The notes below the pieces were generated by a model, which did no database searches, had not been told where the DNA came from, and was given only the letters and a program-made list of their open reading frames with translations. Below, in pieces: positions 11,033 through 24,640 of a DNA stretch of 64,000 nt. The position numbers were made by a program, and so were the translations under genes. Position 1 is the stretch's first letter. Each line of letters opens with the position of its first letter. Source of the DNA: Holacanthus passer (lineage: Eukaryota; Chordata; Actinopteri; Pomacanthidae); NCBI GenBank assembly GCA_025331565.1, contig JAFREQ010000035.1, positions 4,526,001-4,590,000 of the forward strand, given 5' to 3'.

Positions 11033-11040
11033 TATATAAG
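11033..11040 (+). promoter_or_regulatory. prdm12: TATA box of prdm12
   Basis: TATATAAG inside the palindrome cttatataag, 124-131 bases upstream of the ATG. A start site near 11063-11070 would give a 5' UTR of about 95 bases. TAAT words (gtcattaataagtaattag) stand just upstream. This is a sharp TATA-type promoter, unlike the CpG-type promoters of fbxw5, traf2/coq4 and zmynd19. Confidence 0.65.
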
Positions 11041-11163
11041 GAGACCCTCGGAGACAGGCAGGGCAGCTTCACGCACGCAGTCTGGAGCGGAGGGACGGAC
11101 TGAGGAGCGGCTCTCGGTGTCTTCACTCTGCTTCGCTTTTTTCCTCGGGGTCTCCGCGGCATC

Positions 11164-14100
11164 ATGGGCTCCGTCCTACCCGCAGACGCTCTGGCTCTCA
11201 AGTCTGGATTTAAGTGTCCGAGGGGCTCGCTGTCGGACGTGATCACCTCGGACATCCTGCACAGCTTCCTGTACGGCAGGTGGAGGAACGTGCTGGGCGA
11301 ACACCTGGCGGAGGAGCGGCAGAGCGGCAGCCCCAAGACCGCCTTCACCGCCGAGGTGCTGGCTCAGTCCTTCGCCGGAGGTAGGTTCACACGCTGGTTC
11401 ATCACGGGACTATTTGATCTCACTTTAATCCTGATTTTTATTTAGTATCATGCATGTTTGCACGTTTTTAATTGCAGGTTTGTTACTAATGATTTTGAGA
11501 GTTTATTAGTGATGATAGTTGTGATTGAATATCTTTATATGAGAAATGTGCAGCTTCTTACAAAAGTGCAGGCCTCTTATTAAAATCCTTCAATTTGCGC
11601 AATAACACCATCACATGTATTTTCTCCATTGTGCACAAAAAACAACTTTTTCCTCGTGCATTATTTTCAAAAAGTTCTTCAACTTGTTGCTGCTTTTCTG
11701 CATTTTTTCCCCCCCTCATTTTATTTTCTGTGCTGCTTTTATTTCGACCCATTTAACGCATTAACCCCCTCAGAGCCTCACGTTTGGAGGCTGATTGAAA
11801 GACGCAGGGCATTAAATTCATTTGGTTAACTTTGCGCTTGACCTGGGAAAGTTTCCACTTAAACCTCGAGGAGAGAAAGGTTCCCTCTTTTCTTTGAGAT
11901 GTCCCCGGGTTTTTTTTTATCCCGCATTCATCAATCTCCGGACGGTCTCTTTTCCTCTCTTGGCAGCTATGGGGCTCCGGAGCTTTTCTCTTTTCTCTCT
12001 CCTTAAAAGATTTGCTGTTCCTCGCATAATGCGCCGTGAAGGCTAAATCTAATGCTATTCATTGCATGTCAACCATCTAATCGCCTTTCCATTTTTTTGT
12101 TGCAGAAATTCCCGAGTCTTTTTAAACAAGCCCTCGTTTCATTCAGCGCAAATTTATTGCTACAAAGTTCTTAAAAGGATAATGAATTTGGAATTAGCCG
12201 TTTGCTTTTGCAGCAAACTTTAATGAATATCACATCTGAAGCATGACAAATTGCTGGACCCTGAGCAATAGAGGACCATTTAACCCCCTCCTTTTTTTGC
12301 AGCTTGAAATAAAAAAAAATCTTTGATTTTGACATTAAAGAAGCGCAAGTTTTTTTTTCTTTTCCCCCTTTTTGATGCGGATGAAAATGCGCAAAAAAGG
12401 GGTTTTCTGTGCACAACAAAAACTTTCAATTCATCCAGATAATCGAATTAAACGGGGGATCAGGTGTAGCTTAATATTTCGTGACTAAAATAAGATCCAG
12501 TCCATTTGCTGTTTTCAGGACTTTTACAACATTTCTGCTTTGTCTGAATTATATTTTGCGCACTTTTACGCACAGTTTTAAAAATCCATTTGAATGCACT
12601 GATGCACAGTCTCTATTTCTAACATCAAGGCCTTGTCACTGTTTATTTTTATTTATTTATTCATTTAATTTTTTTCATGCTCACACTTCTTCTTTTCTCT
12701 TTCTGCAGAGGTGCAGAAGCTGTCCAGCCTGGTGCTGCCCAGTGAGGTGATCATCGCCCAGAGCTCCATCCCTGGAGAAGGTCTGGGCATCTTCTCAAAG
12801 ACCTGGATCAAAGCAGGAACCGAGATGGGTCCTTTCACCGGGAGGGTGCTGTCACCTGAGCACGTGGACCTGCTCAAGAACAACAACCTGATGTGGGAGG
12901 TGAGCTGAGACCTGGAGGATGCAGCTCCGTGTGGCCCCTGTTATCCAAAAACCTGACACCTGGATCAGTGTTTTGTAGCGTCCTTCTCTGTGCTGATGTG
13001 TGTTTCCTTGCTGGTTTGCTTGCTCAGGTGTTCAATGAAGACGGCACTGTGCGCTACTTCATCGATGCCAGCCAGGAGGACCAACGCAGCTGGATGACCT
13101 ACATCAAGTGCGCCCGGAACGAGCAGGAGCAGAACCTGGAGGTGGTGCAAATCGGCAGCAGCATCTTCTACAAGGCGGTGGAGGTGAGCATGAAGCCAGA
13201 GTTTGATCCTGCTCTGCAGCCTGCAAAATATAACACTGTGGGTGTGTATGCATGGACTGGGCCTTTGGTGGTTTTTACGGGGTTGTATTGACGACCACTA
13301 TGGATGCATGTGTCCATTAGATTAGCGCCACCTGCTGACCAAAAGGGAGATTTAAACACGTGATTGCTATGGATCAAAGCAAACCTGAAAATGATACTGA
13401 TAAGCTGACCTTTGCATCATTTCCTCAGACCATCCCTCCGGACCAGGAGCTTCTCGTCTGGTATGGAAACACTCACAACACATTCCTGGGAATCCCTGGA
13501 GTTCCAGGAACAGATGAGGAGCAGCAGAAGAAAAGCAGGAATGGTGAGTAACTTTATGGATCAGAATCACAGCTCTCACGTCCTAAAGCATCTGAGACAA
13601 ACCTCCACTGTGAAGCTTCATCACGTGTCTGTCTCCTCTCTCTCCCAGATGACTCCCACTCCTGTGACGGCTCTACCTCCTGCTCCCCACCTTCCTCCAT
13701 CACGGCCGGCCGGATGCGCTGCGTCATCTGCCACCGCGGCTTCAACTCCCGCAGCAACCTGCGCTCGCACATGCGCATCCACACCCTGGACAAGCCCTTC
13801 GTGTGCCGCTTCTGCAACCGTCGCTTCAGCCAGTCGTCCACGCTCCGGAACCACGTGCGCCTGCACACCGGCGAGCGGCCCTACAAGTGCCACGTGTGCC
13901 AGAGCGCGTACTCGCAGCTGGCCGGCCTGAGGGCGCACCAGAAGAGCGCGCGACACAAACCGGTGGCGCACGCCGGCGACGCGTCATCCCAGGTGTCCCC
14001 CGCTCCACATCCTCCCCCTCCCCCTCCTCCTCCACAGATGAGCATGCCCCACCAGCACCAGATGCCCCTGGTGCACCACATCCCCACCATGGTGCTATGA
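11164..14100 (+). CDS. prdm12: PR domain zinc finger protein 12
   Basis: A transcription regulator that in vertebrates specifies nociceptive sensory neurons and V1 spinal interneurons, acting in the nucleus with histone methyltransferase partners. Five exons (11164-11380, 12709-12899, 13028-13183, 13429-13543, 13649-14100) give 376 residues; human PRDM12 is about 367. The PR (SET-related) domain spans about residues 73-215 and includes IPGEGLGIFSKTWIKAG, MTYIKCARNEQEQN and ELLVWYGNTHNTFLGIPG. Three C2H2 fingers follow: C251/C254/H267/H271, C279/C282/H295/H299 and C307/C310/H323/H329. The polyalanine tract found near the human C-terminus is absent. Instead there is a run of eight prolines (348-355) and a His/Met-rich tail. 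The ATG is the first in the transcript inferred from the TATA box. All exon junctions keep frame. Confidence 0.95.
11381..12708 (+). other. prdm12 intron 1, regulatory texture
   Basis: The intron is 1.3 kb and has no dispersed repeat that I recognise. It has many TTTGCGC/GCGCAAA-like words (for example near 11594, 11830, 12386 and 12557) and TAAT-containing blocks such as aggataatgaatttggaatt at about 12178. It looks like conserved developmental control sequence, but this was not tested by alignment. Confidence 0.4.
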
Positions 14101-14670
14101 TGACAGACACGCGGAGGGACAGTCAGGCAGAGCAACAGTGCACTTTAGATTCCAGCTGTGTAGGAAGAAGATCCAGATGAGACAGAGGTGATGTGATAGA
14201 AAACCATCTCACAATTTTCAATTTCCTGCCTTATTTGAATTCCTTGTTTTCCTGTGATCCAAATTTCCATCAGAAAGATGTTTCAATGATTGTATTTTTT
14301 GGGGGGAAAATATGCTGAAAACCAGCTCATGATTTTGTGTAAACTTCTGTATAAGTGTCATATATCAAAGTTTTTTTTCTACATATTTTAAATTTGGTAT
14401 CACATCCTCACCAGCTCAGGTGAAAAGTACTTTCAGCAGAGTCACAGTCAGTTTGTGTACAGTCAGTAGAAACTAAGGGATGTAGCCACCAGTGTACATC
14501 GTCTCAGCTGCATCGTCCCACACTGTAAACTGAAATTGTCACTTTAACCTTGCACAGACTGTGTACTATACTATTGTGTAATTGTAAAATTGTATTGTAT
14601 GCTACTGTACATGTGAATGTAAATACATTTGTGCTTTCTTCTATTCTAAATAAATATGATATGATATCAC
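14101..14670 (+). other. prdm12: prdm12 3' UTR with polyadenylation signal
   Basis: AT-rich sequence after the stop codon. AATAAA at 14649-14654 is the first good signal, preceded by the typical tgtgtaattgtaaaattgta run. The extent is inferred. Confidence 0.6.
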
Positions 14671-17600
14671 ATTATGGTGGTGATTATTGTTGGAACAGCT
14701 GTTCTTTAAAGACACACTTATAACTTGAGCATAGACAGTCTGACAGTGGCTGACTGTTTCGATCTATCACATGCAAAAGAGAATTTAGTTGTTTTATGTG
14801 CTGTTCACGTGCAGAGGTCTAGAGTTCATGCATTTAAACCTGCTCTTAAAAGAGAGTGAAATCGAGACCAAAGACTGAGACTGCTAGCTTTTCCGCTCCA
14901 AAACAATTCACTCTGATAATCTAGCCTAGTTTATTTGACTGTACTCAAAATGAAAATAGGAATCTGAAGATTTTTTCATAAAGATGAAATTAGATAAAAA
15001 ATAGAAAACCTGCCTTAGAGTCTATCACTTAAACACTTCTTTTATTAAGAAAAAAATCATGATTAATAAGCACACACTTTGCCACATTATTAAGTGGCTT
15101 GTTTTTATTGGTAGTATCAGTGCCAGTTTTATAGAGGTGAAATCCAAAAAAGACACTTGGAAAACTGTCTAACCCGGTCTTCATCATGAGGGATTTTGAT
15201 TATCCCAGCACACATTAGGCAACTGGGCTAAAAAATAATACAGATAAATTTACTTTTTGACATAAAAAAGAGTTTCAAAAAAGTAGTGAAAAGTTTTTAA
15301 CGAGCAACAATCATGCAATGAGATTGACAGCCATTCAAGATGAATGGTTTTCAGGCCTTATCAGTAGAGAGTCAGTTTAGAGAGGAGGTTTTATTGGTGA
15401 TGCTTTACCTGCCTCTCCTGTTTAACATCACATGGGCTTGAGACCCAGTACACCAGTGCACACTAGTCAAGTGGCAGGGTAAAGAGACTGAACATTAGCT
15501 GCAGGTACAGTGTCCAGGGTTTGAACCTGCCAGCATGAGTGGAGTTTAAAGAGTCTGTGAGGAGTTAGTTTTTTATCAATGTTTCTGCAGTGATTTCCTT
15601 TGGTTTCCCCTCGCAGTTTACAGACAGCAGGTGCTTTGAGAAGGTGCATTAAGTGCATTGGAAACTCTAACGTGTTGCAGGTACGAATGTGTTTTTCTGT
15701 CTGTGTGTGTTTGTCCTGTGATAGCAACTTGTTCAACTTATAAACCTCTGTATATAAGTTAATATACAGAGGCTTAATTTTAATCTTTTTTCTAAAGAGC
15801 TTTTCCTACATTTTGTGTATTTTATTTCTTGGAGTATTCAAACCTGCTGGATGGGCCAAAGTCATTTCCCAGTTTTCTCTGTGGACAGTTAAGTTGTACT
15901 CTATTCTATTATATCATATTCCATCTTCATTAAACATTTCCATGCACATAAAAGCAGCTGTTCATAGTTAGTAAATAAAGACACCAACAGGGGTTTTATG
16001 CATGTCAAAGAAGGAGGATGTGCTTTCATCTTTCATTTGTGCGCTGTGTTGTGAATGACTGACCATCTATAATGTGTACCCTCATTTGAAAAATCTCTTA
16101 TCATTCAATATTGTTTCATCTTAGTAATTAGGCAACCAATTTTCTTGTCATTCGTCCACAAGTAAATGTCTCTAAATGCAGTTATTTTTTCCTCCACACG
16201 ATGACGCCACACACTCAGGAAAAGAGAGTCTCATAAGAGAAAAGTGGGCCTCTCCTGGAGAAACAGTGTAAAGACACTTTAATGACACAGACAATGACAT
16301 GATCTTAACAACCATTTATTTAATTCAATAAATTTGCTGTTCTGACCATATTGCATGTCCACCATTCAAATGACTGGTACATGCAGTAGATTGTAAGTCA
16401 CCAGAGCCACTGCTGCACTTGTCAGCTGTCAGAACTTATCCAACTTCCCAGCAAGGAGTTTTCGGACAAGCCATCATTGAAACAAATACAGAGCAACTGC
16501 AGATCAACATACTGCAAGTAAATAAAGTTAAGAGATAAATAAGATGTTGGGGAAATGTGGGCACCTCTTCTGTCCACTCCACAGGGAGGAATTAGGGATT
16601 TTGACTGGATGTTGTTCCATCATTAGAGACTGTCCACACATTCTGCCCTGCACAGTGAGGAAAACAAGACAGTTTAAGCATCAGAACTACTTACATCATT
16701 AATTCAATATGGTGCCATTTCACCCAAGCAATCAGCACCTTTACACTGGTACAGTCATCCTGCTGCTGTCCTGTCTTTCCTCGAGGAGCCGCAGCAGGAA
16801 ACTATCCACTCAGCAGCATTGCGTAGCACTGAAGGGAGACAGTGTGAAACAGACAGGATTTCTTCTTTTATCTGTTTGTAGTATCAGCCACGGGTCTTTT
16901 TCTGCTGAGGTAATCCTGTGGCAGGTAACCTGATCCCACCCATATCAGGTTTAACATGCTCCATTATACACACAATCCTACTGTACTAAACATTTTCCTG
17001 GCTTATGTTTAAAATTTTTATCCCAACATGGTGAAAAGAATGAAGCTGTCTATGGGGGAAAGGGTGTTATTGTTCACAATAACATCACTTTAATGATTGA
17101 GAAATTTGCTATGTAATTCTATCTTTTAAAAACTTGCTATACATTTGTCTCAGAAAGTCTGAACACTTACCAGAGAAGAGCAGTCACAGCATAGTTCCAC
17201 TTTAATGTTTTCTTGAGGAGTTAAACTTGAAGTCCAGCTCATCTGTTCCCATGTGCTCAGTGTAATGATGTGTGTGCAATGACACTAGAAGCCAATGACA
17301 CAGCATCTCTCAGTCACAGAGACTCTAGTGCTCACTGTGATGTCAGTAAACAGCGAGAGCCACCACAAAGACACAGGAAGAATAATATTACTGTTGTGTG
17401 TTTTTCATTAATTTTTCCATTGCATGTTCATTTAATTAACATGAAAACAGTGGGGGAAAAAAAGATATTGCCACTGAGAGCAATTTAAGATAAAAAGTCT
17501 AAAGAGTATAAATATATGGTAAGGGATCTTTTCACCCAATGTATATCAATAAAAAACTAAATAATCATATGTGCAAAGACTTGAATGTGCAGTTTTTCTT

Positions 17601-18119
17601 AGGAAATATTTAATCAGTGAAATATAGTAACAAAACAATTGCACATTTCTTCTCAATCTGCAATTTTCACCATCTCGGCATAAAGCACAGAGTTGAAATG
17701 AAGTTGAAGCAAAAAAAGAAAATCATCAACTTAACATTTTTTTTCCCTAATTTAAAAAATAAGAAATGTTTTTACTGCTATTTTGCAAGAGAGAGGTTAC
17801 CAAAATTAACATGATCATTAAACATATTTAATTGTGTTTGCACACTTGTAATATATCATTGGATGGTGTCTCTTGGTGCTACAATAAAAAAAAATTAGAA
17901 TAACTTTGACAGAGTTGTTTTGGGATCTGAAAAGACAGAAAAATGTTTTTTGAAAAATTTGCTCCCTTTAAGAAAAGAAAAGGGGGAAAAGCTGGTTAAA
18001 TGACAAATCAGAAACTAACCTCAATTAAGATGCTTTCATATCTTATCTAAAACATATCTTACACTAAATCATAGATATATATCTTTCTCCATGCTTATAA
18101 ATATGACATCGATTGAGTT
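14671..18119. other. prdm12-fbxw5 intergenic region
   Basis: No gene is supported. Short ORFs near 15.5, 16.7 and 17.3 kb have no motif and no splice context. There is an 11-bp perfect inverted repeat at 15745-15772. The rest is AT-rich single-copy-looking sequence without strong landmarks. Confidence 0.5.
15745..15772. other. Small perfect inverted repeat
   Basis: cctctgtatat (15745-15755) and its exact reverse complement (15762-15772) surround a 6-base loop. Confidence 0.6.
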
Positions 18120-18265
18120 GCCCTTGCGGGAGCGAGGATCTTGTTATCTGTTAGTAGAGTCTGGTCGGTTCACCGCTGCTGGAGGATTGTTGTCATTTTT
18201 CTGTAGCTAGCCGTCAGCGCTAGCTAGCCGTTTGATTTTCTTCCCAACATACTTTGATCCAGCAG
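18120..18265 (+). promoter_or_regulatory. fbxw5: Probable fbxw5 promoter and non-coding first exon
   Basis: CpG-containing sequence (cttgcgggagcgagg, ggtcggttcaccgctgctgg) ends at the donor CAG then GTGGGT at 18266. The first coding exon begins after an acceptor at 19613 with only 10 non-coding bases before the ATG, so an upstream 5' UTR exon is required and this is the best candidate. GCTAGC/AACGTTAGC words are clustered just downstream at 18395-18480. The start site is not determined. Confidence 0.45.
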
Positions 18266-19199
18266 GTGGGTCACAGTCAATGTCAGCAACTTTATACTGA
18301 GCCAAGCTGATGAACTCATGCAACGAAAGTATCGGGTTATAAAAGCGACCGCTTGTTGTCAGATATAAATGTCGTCAGAGTCGCTAAAAGTTGAAAACAA
18401 ACGTCAGCCAACGGCTAGCTGGCTGGTTAACAAGTTAGCTAGCTTAACGTTAGCTTGACAGATATATCTGGTTAGCATAGCTTTAAAGTAAGCTGTTAAC
18501 TGATTTTGTGTACCAAACACACACAGACGTCCGCTAGTTATCAGGTCTTTAGCTAGTTAATGTTTCGTGGGTCACTGTGAGGGCTGGAGTCTCTGTTTTC
18601 AGTGTAAACACAGAAACTTGTAGTGAGTTTTGCGCACAGGGACAAAAATGTCCATGTTAGGTCATCTTCAACCGACGGGCTGGTTCTGCAAAGAAGAGCT
18701 GCATAGATTTACTCAGAGTCAGATAATGGTGCTGATTGATTTCTATGAAGTAAAGTTCACGTGAAATTCCTAATGTTATACGGCTGTGTTAGCTTGTAAT
18801 TGAGGAAGTGCAATGCTAACATTGCTCTGATGCAGCAGCGACTTTGCTTTTGCACCAATAAAAATCATTTATTTGACAGCTCTGACAAACACGTCGAGCC
18901 ATTAAACTCAGTGTCCATAATGGAGATACATGTGAATGCAGTGACATGTCAAATGTAACGATGATGGCTTTAATGAGCTGCTTTGACAGGAGGAGACCTG
19001 GACGACTGAACACAGCTCAGTGCTGCCTGTCCAGTGTAACACACACCAGTATAACAGCTCTCAGCTGTCAGGCTCAGATTAGTCCCAGTAAAGGTGGAGC
19101 CTCAAGTTATTTGTGGGTGCACAGGGCAAAATAATGTGACTGATTTCAAGGTCTTTTCCTTCTAAATTATAATGTATCTTCTTAGCTAATATATGTCAT

Positions 19200-19300
19200 A
19201 TGACCATTTTGATAATCAATTTACAGTTTCAGTCATTTTCTCCAGCTTCTCAAATGTGAGGATGTGTATTTGGGAGTTTTAGACTGTTGGTTGGACCAGT
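19200..19300. repeat. Fragment of the TTAATCG family
   Basis: Contains gataatcaatttacagtttc, ctccagcttctcaaatgtga and gactgttggttggacc, which are the internal words of the family copies at 4028-4275 and 62191-62510. It lies in fbxw5 intron 1. Confidence 0.45.
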
Positions 19301-19623
19301 GTTCAGTTACTGCAAACTCATGCTATGCTGTTTTGTTTAAACCCACAGAACTTTATTTTACATTTTAGTGGCAATCCCACAGCTTTTAAAAATGTCAAAT
19401 ATATCAGTCTGAGTTTTTGGGGAAATGTGTATAAAATGAAGTACAAACATCTAGAAAATGCAGCAGCCATAAAGATATGAAATCTTCAGTTTGGGGTTTA
19501 ACAACCTTAAAGCCACTTAAGGGAAAGAAAAAAGGGAAAACTTTATGTTAAAGGGTTGAGGTTGCTTTCACATCCCACACCCATGTCCCTAATATATGTG
19601 TGTATAGTACACAGGATGTTAGG

Positions 19624-22600
19624 ATGGAGTGTGGCCCAGTTCTGCCAGATAGCCTGGTGTTGGAGATCTTCCTGCGTCTGCCCCATGATGCCGTGCTGAG
19701 AGCTGGTCTGACCTGCAGACAGTGGCTGGCTGTCTCCAGAGATGAGTTCCTTTGGAGGGAGCTGTTCTACAGCTACTACCGCATACCACGCTCTGTACCC
19801 CGACACCCAGGTGAATAACAATTATAATCATATGTTAACAGAAGAAGTATCCTGTTACTGTTATCTATTGCAAATTAACACATTGATAACAGCTTTGTGT
19901 ATAGACTGTTTGCAGCTTTGATAACTCCTGATCTTCTTTTGTGCAGCGGCTGTGTCGTGGTACAGGGAGTTCAGGCGTCTGTTTGACTGTATCCCCTGTG
20001 TGGAGGTTCAGACGCTGAGAGAGCACACGGACCAAGTCCTCCACCTGGCTTTTTCTCACAGGGGTCACCGGTTCTCCTCCTGCTCCAAAGACTGCACTGT
20101 TAAGGTAGGGATTAAAAGATTATTGAGATTACTTTCATCCTGGACCTTATTTTCTTACTTTCTGTCAGCGTTTCAGTAGATTGTGTTCAGCATTTGGTTA
20201 CGTACCTAAATGTAGGGCTTTTCTTTTCTCTGGTTTACTGGCACTAAAGTGCACACTTCAGGGTCAAAACAAGCTCCAATGGGTGAACCTAAATATAGAT
20301 TATCCTTTCAGCACAGCACCACCCATACTGCTGTCGGATTTGTGTTTAAAGAATTGATTCTTTCAAACATATTTTTGGTTTAATTGTTGGAGCTTGCTTT
20401 GGCGTTTGATTGTGATACATGAAGCAGGTGATAAAATTTTAAACCCAGTCCCAAGCCCAAATAGTTTAACATGAGACATAATGAGTCTGGATTTTTTGTT
20501 TTTTTCCAAGATGCTTAAAATAAATCTGGAACCTGCAAAAGTGCAGCTCATTGACAGTTAGCAGGATCCTGACCAAGACATTTTAGGGTGAACCCCATTA
20601 TTTTTCAGAACTAATTTTCCTAATTTATAATGAAGGAATGTTAATATACATGATTATACAAGATAACACACAGACTATTGAGAAAGCATTACTATCTGTT
20701 GGTGTAATTATCATCATGTAATATCCATATAAAAGCGTTACCTATACATGATAAAATACACAACAAAATAAAAGAATGAACACTTAAAAAGACTTCACAA
20801 CACACCTACCTCATGTAACTGCAATCATGTGATCAGAATTCAGCCAATCATATGAATGCTGATCACACTCTCTACTCATTTTTCCTTAAATCAATAACAT
20901 ACTGCATATTTTTTATTAAAAACAAACACAACATCTTACTTTTGGGCAATAGGTTTTTGTAACAAGTTATAATAATTTTTTTAGAAAGATTTTTGTATCA
21001 TTTTTAACATTTATTGATACTGAACTTTGCAAGAAAGATGGAAACAAATGTCTGCTGCCAGAATCAGGTCTCAGATGATAGGCATCATCAGCACGGCCTT
21101 CTTTGTGCCCTCATTTTTAATTATTTTTTTTGCATTGTTTGGTAGTTTTCATATCATTTTCTTCTCCAATCCCAGAAATATGTAACCACCAGCCGCAGCT
21201 CTCGTTTTCCTTATTCCACTCACGTCTTCTGCCTTTTTGTGTGCAGCTATGGGACACGGAGCGGCCAGATGGTAATATCTCGCTGGTGCACAGCTCCAGC
21301 ATGCGGCAGTTTAACTGGGGCTACACCCAGTTCTCCCAGTTTAACGCTGATGACACCCTGCTGCTCGTGTCTGGTGTCTACTTGGGCCCACACCACTCCT
21401 CCTCTGGGGAAATTGCTGTCATCAGTCTGGGTAAGAACCAGAAAAAACCCACAAAAACAGCCATGTGTCATCATCTCCTATTGATGTTTCTTGATAATTA
21501 CTTCTTTTTAGTTTTCGCAATAATCTTGTGTGGGCGTCTTCCTTCCCACATTCCAAGGTGTGGGCAGTATGTGTGACATCCTTTTGAGATCAGACCGTAC
21601 AAACAGCAGTTATGTGTGAAGAAGATTGGTTGGTTGATATGAATGATGTATGTGAGAAATAACATGTTTGCATAGCATCTGTGAATATGCAGTGATTTCC
21701 AGAATTATCATTTATGTTAAATCAGGATTTAAACAAACAAACTCCTAAATTGTCTATATGCTCAAAGTAGCATAGGCTCAACCTTTTTACACTAGGTTTC
21801 CAGTTTATTAAATATAAGTTTGTGTGAGTACATTTTTCCTTCATTAATGTGTGTTTCCAACTGATTCTCCCCGTGTCTTAATGCGCGACAGAAAATTACA
21901 CGCTGTTGTCGCGTGTGAGGAACAAGCCGTACGATGTGTTTGGCTGCTGGCTGAATGAGACCCACCTGATCTCTGGGAACCTGCACTGGATAGGCAACAT
22001 GACCTCCTGCTCTGTGCTGTGGCTCAACAAAGCCTTCCAGGTCATTCAAAATCTTTCTTTTACAAGTGCAAATGAAGAATCTTTTTATACTGTGTCATGG
22101 GGTTATATTATTGTACAACATTTGGAACATCTTAGAAGTATTTTTCTTCATCCCAGTCTTGACAGTTTCTTTGTTCAATTATTGCAATGAACACTGAAAA
22201 ACACCATATTTAAATGCTCATCAAAACAAATGTATTGACTGAAAATAATAGTAATACGCAATCCTCCACAGTGTCTTTCCTCCTCATCCTTTTCTTTTCT
22301 CCGACAGGATGTTGAATCAGAGAACGTCAACGTAGTCAAGCGCCTTTTCAAGATCCAGAACATCAATGCCAGCACCATCCGCACAGTGATGGTGGCCCAC
22401 TGCCGTCGACATGACAACCCAGACTTGTTGCTGGACTATGAGGCCCAATCTCAGGCTCGAAGGCAGAAAGGGCCGCAGCATCACCAGCCCCTCCTCTTTG
22501 ACCTGGGAACCTCCGGCAGTGAGGAAGAAGATGAGGAAGTGGAGCACGAGGAGCACCAGAGGGAAGCCAGGTGTCACGGCCTCCCCCCCAGCCGCCTCCC

Positions 22601-24640
22601 TCAGCCCACCATCTCAGGCCTGGAGCATGTTATGCAGGTGAATGGTGTGAAACTCTGTAATTTTAATCCATAATTTTTTTAAATAATATTGTTCTTCATT
22701 TTGCTATTTTTTGTGCTTTTCTTCCTTCCTGTTAGAGTCGTAAAAACGTAGGACCCAGAGAGCTGGAGATTGAGACTCAGGTGGCTAAGATGATGGGCAG
22801 AGCCCACACAAAGGCCCCTGACTCCAGCCTAATTGAACCCTCTGAGCCTGGTGAGGGAGAGGACAAAACTTACTTACTCTTCACTACAGGCAGCCTTACA
22901 TACTCACCTCACCAGATAGGTAAGATTGCTTCCAAAGCATGCAGATTTTATCCAAATATAATGCAAGATGTGGTTGTGTCATGTGGCAGTCTTTGTCCCT
23001 TGCAGGTATTAAGCGGATCAAGCCGGACCAGATGACCACTTGTGGTCCTGTACTGGGGGAAGAGCGGAGTTCAGATGAGTTTTTTGATTCCCTGGACCAT
23101 GTCATTGATATCCATGGACACATCATTGGTATGGGCCTTTCTCCAGACCACAGGTAAGTAAATGTTGTCAAGATTCACTGTGTTTTAATGTAGAAAATAA
23201 ACTGTAAGGCCTCTTATGTATAAAGCTCCATCCACATACTTTTGTGTACTTGTGATAAGCAGTTTTTTTAATTTAAGGCAATCGTGTGCTTCCAACTTTG
23301 TGGCAACAGAAGAGCCTTTGCTGTTTGTAGTGTAGCGTCACATTATGTTTACACTGTATTTTCAGAACCTAAAACGTTTTGTAAATAGATCTTCACACTG
23401 GCTTATTAAAAAAATGAGCATATATCTGTGTCAGTATGCTAATGCAAGACATGCATCAACCTTTCAACATTTGCCATCATGACTCTAAATTTACTCCTTT
23501 CTTTTCATCAATAAGGTACCTTTATGTGAATAGCCGGGCTTGGCCAGCCGGGTGTGTGATCTCCGACCCCATGTCTCCTCCGCCCATTGCCGAGGAGATA
23601 GACCTGCATGTGATCGATTTAAAGAGTTTGAGGGAGGAGAGAAGGAGTCTGCGCGCCCACCGAGCCTTCACGCCGAACGACGAGTGCTTCTTCATCTTCC
23701 TCGACGTCAGCAGGGACTTTGTCGCCAGGTGCCTGATTGAAGACCATCTTTTTGTCCAAGAATAGATGCAGCTTTCACACTTGCAACCCTCGCTTTTAAT
23801 TTGCTTGCATTTTGCCATTTAATGGTTATGTATGAAAAGGGAAGCGATACTGCAATTGCAGAACATTTGCATTCACATGGTTTTAAAATAATCTAAGCCC
23901 ACCGTGTGTGTGAATGACAGAAGCTGCCATCATCAATGCAGTGCCTCATGTAATTTATTTACTCAATGGTACTAAATGTGAAAGCACCAACACTTTTTTT
24001 TTCAAAAAAATGTAAATATGGACGTGATGAAAAAATGATCTATTGAGATATTGTGGTGAGCCTCATTTTACAAAATCTGGTTCTTTGTAGCGAATTCAAA
24101 TCAGCTAAAATGAAGAGTTGTTTAATCTATTAGTTGATTGAAAGGCGGAGAAAATGCATCAGAAACAATGATATACCATTTTTATTTTTTATATATTTTT
24201 GTGCAGAAATGCTAAATATCCACTTGTTCTTATGATTTGGCCAATTGTTGCAGTAATAGTAATATCAGATTGAAGCACATGCTTTGATAACTCTGCTGAA
24301 ATTATTTTATTGTGAAGGCTTCACTGACTTATCTCTCTTCTCTCCTCCCACTAGTGGAGCAGAGGACAAGCACGGCTACATCTGGGACCGTCACTACAAC
24401 ATCTGTCTGGCGCGTCTAGCGCATGACGACGTGGTGAACTCAGTGGCGTTCAGTCCCGCCGACCAGGAGCTGCTGCTGTCGGCCAGCGATGACTCTACCA
24501 TTAAGGTGTGGCGCTCACCACGCATGGTCCGCCTGGCGCAGGCCCCCACCCGGCCGCAGAGGCCCCGCAGCCTCCTGTCATCCTGGCTGAGCCGCAACAA
24601 GAACTCAATGTCTGCCAGCAGTGTCAACGGAAAACCATGA
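19624..24640 (+). CDS. fbxw5: F-box and WD-40 repeat protein 5
   Basis: Substrate receptor of cullin-RING ubiquitin ligases (SCF, and CUL4-DDB1 through its WD repeats). Known mammalian targets include TSC2, SASS6 and EPS8. Ten coding exons: 19624-19810, 19947-20104, 21247-21430, 21892-22040, 22308-22637, 22736-22919, 23006-23153, 23516-23728 and 24355-24640, with the 5' UTR joined to the first at 19614; nine of these segments carry code. They give 612 residues, longer than the human protein of about 566. The F-box is residues 7-48 (LPDSLVLEIFLRLPHDAV, CRQWLAVSRDEFLWRELF). The first WD repeat is 86-118, ending KDCTVKLWD. The last is 540-570, ending DDSTIKVW. An acidic run near 297-312 is linker. 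The exon at 23516 uses an AAG acceptor. The gene lies tail-to-tail with traf2, as in human 9q34.3. Confidence 0.95.

Noticed and set aside
13412..14180. Long open frames on both strands over prdm12 exons 4-5
   Set aside because: They are shadows of the GC-rich zinc-finger exon in other frames; the true frame carries three C2H2 fingers.
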